Positions 15,601 through 19,688 of a stretch of DNA of 19,688 bases are shown here, one piece after another. The translations under genes and the position numbers were made by a program. The first letter of the stretch is position 1, and each line of letters starts with the position of its first letter. Under the pieces are notes generated by a model. That model ran no database searches, was not told the DNA's origin, and saw nothing but the letters and a program-made list of their open reading frames with translations. This DNA is from Phycisphaerales bacterium UBA3158 (GTDB lineage Bacteria > Planctomycetota > Phycisphaerae > Phycisphaerales > SM1A02), in the NCBI GenBank assembly GCA_002364555.1, contig DEYM01000072.1, positions 1-19,688 of the forward strand, read 5' to 3'.

Positions 15601-16028
15601 GAGATTCAATCTATCTGGCGTCGATGGCAATCAGCAGCGAGCACAGGCGTCATACCCGTCAGCGCCTCAATGTCCACCTGGCTCGTGGAGATGTCGTCGA
15701 GGTGAGATATCTCACCCGACTCGAACTGACATTGGCGAGGTGGCGATTCCGGGTCGACTTGAGAACCAGCGACTGGTTGGCGAGGATTCTCGCGGCCGGC
15801 CGACATGTTCTCCCGACTTCATGGAGAGCGACCCGTCGTGATCGTCTGGTCAGAAGGCTCGTTCAGGAGATTCTGCTCAGAGCGGCAACCGGTGCAGAGC
15901 ACGACTATGACAGGTGGCTCAAGACCATGCAGGAACTGCATGACATGGCGCTCGATGGTCGACTGAGGAGAATCAATCCGGAGCGTCTGAGGGATCTACT
16001 TCGTCAGGAGACAGATGAGTACGCCTGA
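12618..16028 (+). CDS. Fused indolepyruvate-oxidoreductase-like protein lacking cofactor motifs
   Basis: An intact 1136-residue frame whose domain order matches fused IorA-IorB-type 2-oxoacid:acceptor oxidoreductases. By eye: pyrimidine-binding-like domain (about 15-195), transketolase-C-like domain (245-335, with LPVLHLGVIHPMDD), degenerate TPP-binding-like domain (390-550), gamma/IorB-like domain (665-870; GEADLLLSLD 736-745, GRTRGVIN 765-772, LGTAYQMGAVPLS 829-841), and a helical C-terminus (910-1136) like the tail of the fused enzymes. Expected cofactor features are not seen: the CPGCPH block aligns with FGSAGQH (394-400), the GDG-type metal/TPP motif with SGPSFF (461-466), and there is no CxxCxxC cluster (six scattered cysteines in all). 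It may be a pseudoenzyme or have a new activity. Start ATG 12618 is in ATGA overlap with the HAD gene; ATG 12612 is an alternative. It overlaps the next gene by 14 bases. Confidence 0.75.
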   Translation: MTNPSSPPEHPIWRHSGTTTLSAAEAILKGALECLPSVQRVVYVASQATTDLDDIQSNPDLSELLRMHRLRVDRMADAGRAAQMAAWAARQGQHVIAVLTGPTVPAALNLLESNSRPLPDGAGLGLIVEDLALNSAAVDIRGRLARQDIPVLEARDVPHLRDSIENVLRISRSDRGMAAVVVDRSVLRNTESVTLRANRGEEDIDDPMRHRRRRRPRWQETGGPLRMARRLELNSWRALPSPGEAISIGFVTIGPADRALRHMAMILGISGKLPVLHLGVIHPMDDAAVARLLKRCRNVVVIEPRPGTVERDVLRVAEDLRRRGEDPALVWGESLPPDEDGQTDGFEFRESLHPSSLLRKLQHLLRNFTTDDVIREEFQEEPRALPVPVLVERFGSAGQHEAIRRLATTLVDAIDQNVSDSDIDEPDEHEAAPDTSPIRLFLDGEAIGPVEGRPVYVETFSGPSFFRHGAAAVRQAAISSDSWILMVAQPHGSSRVDLERLARAAVPADHAAQIHIKRGTLAETSRLRRMLRESLHESGLVVIIIDDGPPTRFNVNTIEAEMLKVDQRGFQPMQRIVWPADRASVIRQPPMLAELEVEAVRHAAALETRTSREAIPWRWPPRLGGRVKLLVEQVEVHRNRPPIRELIDVDKKLKPPTPIHADAASWSVHIAGLRGKSPGLAARVLLMAGTRMGYHVQARMLPAPTGAGRRAWAQVSFCRPRSDEEAAAIGATIPWGEADLLLSLDRAQGLLSVSPDGVLRVAAPGRTRGVINIGLFEDQMDRELASQSTTEIAAYFRELLHPEGQVIEDYTDLCRWRFHNERLADLAQLGTAYQMGAVPLSADSIEGALRELEAMGYARSMEAFSLGRYFAQHSKGLRRPGEDPNAETAERFIRRQRTPALGRHRMGTRGRSERFARLTQRVYYDIPDLDNTEEGREAYCDLAVALRRCVTWGGFDYAERFADAIVSLYNADRSDTGRALTSKAILPLAEAYLARDSIYLASMAISSEHRRHTRQRLNVHLARGDVVEVRYLTRLELTLARWRFRVDLRTSDWLARILAAGRHVLPTSWRATRRDRLVRRLVQEILLRAATGAEHDYDRWLKTMQELHDMALDGRLRRINPERLRDLLRQETDEYA

Positions 16029-16317
16029 ATCATCCGGGGACTCCATCAGGGGGCTGGCCCCCAGCGCCACTCCGGCCGTCGTCTATGGCGTTCTCGGATT
16101 CATGCTTTGCGTGGTTCCCGTGATCGGTTTCTTCTTCGGATGGATGGCGATGTTCCGATCGCAGCAGGCGGCCATCCAGCTCGAGTCCGATGACAGGCTC
16201 GACGGTCATGGTCTGCAAAGAGCGGGCCTGATCACCGGCATGGCAGCCATGGTGCTGGGTGCCTGCAGCAGCGTCATCTGGCTGGTTGTGATGTGCATGA
16301 GCCTGTTCGCGAACTAG
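16015..16317 (+). CDS. Small two-helix membrane protein, DUF4190-like
   Basis: A 100-residue protein with two hydrophobic segments, about 21-45 (VVYGVLGFMLCVVPVIGFFF) and 70-97. The first ends in GWMAMFRSQQA and is followed by a polar loop with LQRAGLITGM leading into the second. This helix-loop-helix pattern, with a G-rich first helix and a (G/A)G-(L/I)-I-x-G start to the second, fits the DUF4190/DUF4352-associated small membrane proteins; function is unknown. ATG 16015 has AGGAG at 16006-16010 with 4-base spacing and lies inside the end of the IOR-like gene, indicating coupling. Its TAG stop shares a CTAG palindrome with the stop of the convergent rlmN gene. Confidence 0.8.
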   Translation: MSTPESSGDSIRGLAPSATPAVVYGVLGFMLCVVPVIGFFFGWMAMFRSQQAAIQLESDDRLDGHGLQRAGLITGMAAMVLGACSSVIWLVVMCMSLFAN

Positions 16318-17390
16318 GCACCCTTGGAGCGTTGTTCGTATCTCAACTGCCCGCAGGCAGCCGCGATGTCGCGGCCGCGACTGGCCCTGATCGTGGCTCG
16401 AACACCGTGCCGCCTGAGAATCCGCTGAAATTCCCTGACATCGACCGTGGAGGGTCTCTCGTAGGGGAGTCCCTTGACTTCGTTGTAGCGGATGAGATTC
16501 ACGCTCGATCGAAGATTGGATGCGATTCTTGCAAGCTGCCTTGCATGCTCGACCCTGTCGTTGACGCCGCGAAGAAGCAGGTATTCCAAGGTGATTTCAC
16601 GACCACTGACTTCAAACCATTTCTGGCAGGCGGAGAGGAGCTCGTCCACCGTCGAGTAGTCCGCCCAGGGGATCAGCGATCGCCTGAGTTCATCGTTGGG
16701 AGCATGAAGACTCAGGGCCAGTGTCACTGGAAGATCGAACTTGGCAAATCGACGTATGGCCTTGGGGAGTCCGACGGTCGATACGGTGATGTGACGAGCA
16801 CCGATTCCCATGCCCCAGGAGGCGTTGAGCATGCGGATCGCGCGGGTGACGGCGTTCTCGTTCGACAACGGTTCGCCCATGCCCATGAACACGACGTTCG
16901 TGATCCGATCGACCTCTTCGTCCATCTTGAGCCGAAGAACCTGCTCGACGATCTGTCCGGCGGACAGATTGCCTTCGAGACCTCCGATTCCCGATGCGCA
17001 GAATCGACAGCCCACCGGGCAGCCGACCTGTGAAGAGACGCATGCCGTGCGTCTCTTCGCGGCGGGGATCATGACCGTCTCGGTCTGGCGGAGATCGCTC
17101 TGGTCATGAATCTGCGGCAGGGAGTCCTCGGCCGGCGGATCCCATCCAAGGAGTAGCTTGACGGTGCCGTCGGTTGCCTGCTGGAATCGATCCACGCGAC
17201 TTCTCAAGACGCAGTACCTCGATTCGAGCCACTGCCTGTCGGCCTTCGAGACATTCGTCATCGAATGAAACTCGACCACGTTCTTCTGGTAGATCCAGTT
17301 GAAGACCTGCTTGGCGAGATAGCCCGGACGATCCGCATTGACGCAGATGTCGCTGAACTCATCGAGTGTCAGATCTAGCAGATGCTTCAT
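16314..17390 (-). CDS. rlmN: Dual-specificity 23S rRNA/tRNA adenine C2-methyltransferase RlmN
   Basis: Radical-SAM enzyme that methylates C2 of A2503 in 23S rRNA and A37 in some tRNAs. The cluster motif CPVGCRFC gives C124, C128 and C131 as [4Fe-4S] ligands. C346 in AACGQL is the expected methyl-carrying cysteine and C117 (TACVSSQVGC) the second catalytic cysteine. GMGEPL (170-175) binds SAM, and LSLHAPND (226-233) and GVNDRVEHA are typical. The 358-residue length is normal. Start ATG 17390 follows the ispH stop by 6 bases, so the two are almost certainly one transcript; no independent ribosome site is obvious. RlmN rather than Cfr is indicated by housekeeping context and RlmN-like motifs. 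Confidence 0.96.
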   Translation of the reverse strand: MKHLLDLTLDEFSDICVNADRPGYLAKQVFNWIYQKNVVEFHSMTNVSKADRQWLESRYCVLRSRVDRFQQATDGTVKLLLGWDPPAEDSLPQIHDQSDLRQTETVMIPAAKRRTACVSSQVGCPVGCRFCASGIGGLEGNLSAGQIVEQVLRLKMDEEVDRITNVVFMGMGEPLSNENAVTRAIRMLNASWGMGIGARHITVSTVGLPKAIRRFAKFDLPVTLALSLHAPNDELRRSLIPWADYSTVDELLSACQKWFEVSGREITLEYLLLRGVNDRVEHARQLARIASNLRSSVNLIRYNEVKGLPYERPSTVDVREFQRILRRHGVRATIRASRGRDIAAACGQLRYEQRSKGA

Positions 17391-17396
17391 GGATAA

Positions 17397-18455
17397 TCAG
17401 CTTGCTGCTGAGATTGTCAGATCGACAACCTGCTGATCGATGCCGTGGGACTCGAGGAAGGCGGCTGTCGATGCGATGTTGTCCATCATGATTCTTCTTC
17501 CATCAGGATTGACATCGCGTGAACGCATGAACTTCTTGAGCGTGCCGGGCAGTCCGAAGTCGACGCTTTCATGGAAGACGTCATGCTGCTCCACCTCGCC
17601 ATGATGATTGTGAACGAGATGCAGCACCAGTGACTGGACGAGATCCTCGGGGGCGCTGGCACCGGCGGTCACGAGGACCCGATCCTTTCCGTCGAGCAGG
17701 TCGTCGGTGAGTTCGGTCACATCGTCGATCAGGACGGCATTGGTACCCGTCGCATGGGCGATCTCGGTGAGACGAAGCGAATTGGAGCTGTTCTGGCTAC
17801 CGACGACCAGGACCAGGTCGCAGTCATGAGCCAGTTGGCGAACCGCCCACTGCCGATTGGTGGTGGCGTAGCAGACATCCTCGCTGGGAGGACTGTTGAC
17901 TTCGGGATAGGCTTCCTTGAGCGCATTGATGATCTTGTTGGCATCATCAAGGCTGAGCGTGGTCTGGGTCAGATACACGACCTTGGAAGGGTCATCGATT
18001 TTCAGGCTTGGGATGCCTTCGGCGGACTCCAGGATCTGGATGGAGTCAGGCGCCTCTCCATAGGTTCCGATGATTTCCTGATGGCGGCGATGGCCGATGA
18101 GAACAATCTGCCATCCACGTCTGGCGTAGCGAATGGCTTCGGCATGAACCTTGGTCACAAGCGGACAGGTCGCATCGATGGCGGTCAATTTTCTGGCTTT
18201 GGCTTCTTTACGCACTTCAGGACTGACGCCGTGGGCGCTGAATACCACGATTGATCCCTCAGGGACGTCATCGATTGACTCGATGAAGATCACGCCACGA
18301 TCCTCGAATCTCTGCACGACATGCTTGTTATGCACGATCGCGTGATAGACGTAGATCGTATCGCCTTCCACGACGTCCAGAAGCTGGTCTACGACGTCGA
18401 TGGCCATGTATACGCCGGCACAGAAGCCGCGGGGATTGGCAAGAATGATCTTCAT
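17397..18455 (-). CDS. ispH: 4-hydroxy-3-methylbut-2-enyl diphosphate reductase
   Basis: Last enzyme of the MEP pathway: reduces HMBPP to IPP and DMAPP with an iron-sulphur cluster. The three cluster cysteines are C12 (GFCAG), C97 (DATCPLV) and C195 (EDVCYATTNRQ). Substrate residues H42 (VHN), H75 (SAHG), H125 and E127 (GHRRHQEIIGT), T165 and SSNS (223-226) are all in place. At 352 residues it is longer than the E. coli protein (about 316) by a C-terminal segment (roughly 300-352) after LVLHL. Start ATG 18455 is preceded directly by eight C residues, and the nearest purine-rich site (AAAGG) is 15 bases away, which is unusual. It is first in a pair with rlmN and divergent from hpnC. Confidence 0.97.
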   Translation of the reverse strand: MKIILANPRGFCAGVYMAIDVVDQLLDVVEGDTIYVYHAIVHNKHVVQRFEDRGVIFIESIDDVPEGSIVVFSAHGVSPEVRKEAKARKLTAIDATCPLVTKVHAEAIRYARRGWQIVLIGHRRHQEIIGTYGEAPDSIQILESAEGIPSLKIDDPSKVVYLTQTTLSLDDANKIINALKEAYPEVNSPPSEDVCYATTNRQWAVRQLAHDCDLVLVVGSQNSSNSLRLTEIAHATGTNAVLIDDVTELTDDLLDGKDRVLVTAGASAPEDLVQSLVLHLVHNHHGEVEQHDVFHESVDFGLPGTLKKFMRSRDVNPDGRRIMMDNIASTAAFLESHGIDQQVVDLTISAAS

Positions 18456-18463
18456 GGGGGGGG
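18456..18463 (-). repeat. C8 homopolymer touching the ispH start codon
   Basis: Eight G on the plus strand, read as eight C on the ispH mRNA, immediately before AUG. The tract fills half of the 15-base spacer between AAAGG and the start codon. Tracts of this kind can change length by slippage; whether this one does is unknown. Confidence 0.85.
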
Positions 18464-18481
18464 TCGGAAACCTTTAACGGG

Positions 18482-18487
18482 ATTGTA
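18482..18487 (-). promoter_or_regulatory. Possible -10 box for ispH
   Basis: TACAAT on the minus strand matches TATAAT at five of six positions, 26 bases before the ispH start, which would give a leader of about 20 bases. No convincing -35 hexamer is seen upstream. It lies in the 80-base gap that must also hold the hpnC promoter, which I could not place. Confidence 0.3.
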
Positions 18488-18535
18488 GACGGATCTGACG
18501 ATACAGTGTGCATCTTTCCATCGGACTGAGACCAT

Positions 18536-19489
18536 ATGAGCGTCCACTCAATCATCGAGCAACTGGATCGCTGGGGCCCCGGGCAACGCCCAGGGACCAG
18601 TACCGGGGAGGCCATGGCCTATTGCAGGCGTCTGGCGCTTGGCCATTACGAGAATTTCTCGGTCCTGTCCCGGATGGTCCCCGAGCCCATGCGGGAGGGG
18701 GCGGCCGTCGTCTATGCCTTCTGCCGATGGGCGGATGATCTTGGAGATGAGATCAAGGATCATTCCAGAAGCCTCGAGCTGCTGGATTGGTGGCGAAACG
18801 AGCTCAACGCCTGCTTTGCCGGCGAGGGGTTTCATCATCCGGTCTTCATCGCCCTCGCCTCCATCAGAGAACGATACGGTCTCGAATCGAAGCCTTTTCT
18901 GGATCTGATCGATGCCTTCGAGCAGGATCAGCGAATCGGCAGATATGACACCTGGGATCAGCTTGTCGATTACTGCTCGAGAAGTGCCGATCCAGTGGGC
19001 CGACTCGTCCTCCGGCTTGCGGATCAGGATCACGATCAGGCGACGCTTGCGGCCAGTGATGCCATCTGCACGGCGCTTCAGCTGGCCAATCACTGGCAGG
19101 ATGCGCGTCGCGATCTCGTCGAGCGTGATCGCATCTACATTCCTGCAGAATGCCATGGGTCCATCCAGTCCTTCGAAGACAGATTTCGCTGGACGATCGA
19201 GCATGGTCATTCGCCGGATCATGAATTCCTGGACGAATGGCGTGCGATGATGCAGTCCATCGTCAAACGGACCTGGCCGGGCTTTGAGAAGATCGATCCG
19301 TTGCTCGAAAGACTTACGCCTGAACTCAGGCCTATGATCTGGCTCTTCGCAGCCGGGGGGTCGACCATCCTTCGCAAGATCGAGCGGATCAACTACGAGA
19401 CCATCCTGTTCAGGCCCAAGATCAACCTCTTCGAGAAGCTCTCGCTGCTGCTTCTGTCCAGGAGAGCAGCCCGGAGATCCGTGGCATGA
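18536..19489 (+). CDS. hpnC: Hydroxysqualene synthase-type protein HpnC
   Basis: Member of the trans-isoprenyl diphosphate (squalene/phytoene) synthase family. In bacteria with HpnCDE, HpnD condenses two farnesyl diphosphates to presqualene diphosphate and HpnC converts that to hydroxysqualene. The HpnC-type N-terminus YCRRLALGHYENFSV (29-43) is diagnostic. The first Asp-rich motif is ADDLGDE (66-72) and the second QDARRDL (188-194), followed by RIYIPAE (199-205), where family members read GR-Y-(I/L)-P. The 317-residue length fits. The protein is soluble or peripheral at the inner membrane. Start ATG 18536 has no strong Shine-Dalgarno. The stop overlaps the hpnD start as ATGA. It is divergent from ispH, whose products feed this pathway. 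Confidence 0.92.
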   Translation: MSVHSIIEQLDRWGPGQRPGTSTGEAMAYCRRLALGHYENFSVLSRMVPEPMREGAAVVYAFCRWADDLGDEIKDHSRSLELLDWWRNELNACFAGEGFHHPVFIALASIRERYGLESKPFLDLIDAFEQDQRIGRYDTWDQLVDYCSRSADPVGRLVLRLADQDHDQATLAASDAICTALQLANHWQDARRDLVERDRIYIPAECHGSIQSFEDRFRWTIEHGHSPDHEFLDEWRAMMQSIVKRTWPGFEKIDPLLERLTPELRPMIWLFAAGGSTILRKIERINYETILFRPKINLFEKLSLLLLSRRAARRSVA

Positions 19490-19688
19490 CGACCCTATCT
19501 CAACTGGAATGCGACCAGGCAGCCATCGATCATTGCAGGGAAGTCACTCGAAGAGAGGCCCGGAACTTCTACTATGGTCTGCGTCTGCTTCCAGAGCCCC
19601 AGAGATCGTCCCTGTTCTGCATATACGCCTGGATGAGACAAGCGGATGATCTCGCGGATGACGAAGCGGGTCTGAGCGATCCTGAGGC
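19486..19688 (+). CDS. hpnD: Presqualene diphosphate synthase-type protein HpnD, 3' end outside window
   Basis: The first 67 codons are visible: a squalene/phytoene-synthase family N-terminus with REARNFYYGLRLLP (23-36), LFCIYAWMRQADDLADDE (43-60) and the first Asp-rich motif D54-D55-x-x-D58. The stretch NFYYGLRLLP is typical of HpnD and distinguishes it from the preceding HpnC. The start ATG 19486 is in four-base overlap with the hpnC stop. The second Asp motif and the remainder lie beyond the right edge, so assignment relies on the N-terminus and the hpnC-hpnD gene order. HpnE, the flavoprotein that completes squalene, may follow outside the window. Confidence 0.88.
   Translation, partial: MTTLSQLECDQAAIDHCREVTRREARNFYYGLRLLPEPQRSSLFCIYAWMRQADDLADDEAGLSDPE

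Noticed and set aside
16293..17033. 246-residue open frame on the plus strand
   Set aside because: Antisense to rlmN, including its radical-SAM motif; no plausible domain and no ribosome site.
1..19688. Search for tRNA, rRNA, CRISPR, insertion sequences, toxin-antitoxin or defence genes
   Set aside because: No cloverleaf, direct-repeat array, terminal inverted repeats, transposase or defence motif was seen; the region is core chromosome.

Overview
The window is a gene-dense, moderately GC-rich bacterial chromosome segment with no rRNA, tRNA, CRISPR, insertion sequence or phage signal, and no stretch over 300 bases without a gene. The combination of a near-complete housekeeping set, an hpnC-hpnD pair for hydroxysqualene/hopanoid precursors, a fused indolepyruvate-oxidoreductase-like protein and lineage-specific TPR/membrane proteins suggests a planctomycete, perhaps Phycisphaerae-like. 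This is an inference from gene content, not a proven assignment.

Layout. The left edge holds the N-terminal part of a TPR-like protein (minus strand) that runs off the window. Divergent from it is a compact operon def-fmt-(zinc-protease-like gene) for formyl-methionine chemistry on initiator tRNA and nascent proteins, with ATGA coupling. A small hypothetical gene on the minus strand overlaps the tail of that operon. Next come queA (queuosine in tRNA) and then a peptidoglycan block murE-murF-mraY, a fragment of the dcw cluster. It is met tail-to-tail by a minus-strand group: an APH-fold kinase, a membrane-anchored YfgM/TPR-like protein and an RluD-type pseudouridine synthase.

From about 11.7 kb a plus-strand unit carries a Cof-type HAD phosphatase, a 1136-residue protein with the architecture of fused indolepyruvate ferredoxin oxidoreductase but without its visible TPP and iron-sulphur motifs, and a two-helix DUF4190-like membrane protein. 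All three overlap, which implies translational coupling. A minus-strand ispH-rlmN pair follows, and hpnC-hpnD diverge from ispH, so the last step of the MEP isoprenoid pathway sits next to the squalene-type synthases that use its product. hpnD runs off the right edge.

Points of most interest: the apparently cofactor-less IOR-like protein and its coupled neighbours; the uncharacterised HExxH protein in the def-fmt operon; convergent gene pairs that all overlap, leaving no room for terminators; a C8 tract directly before the ispH start codon; and strong over-representation of GATC. All alignments to families were made by eye from memory of their motifs.
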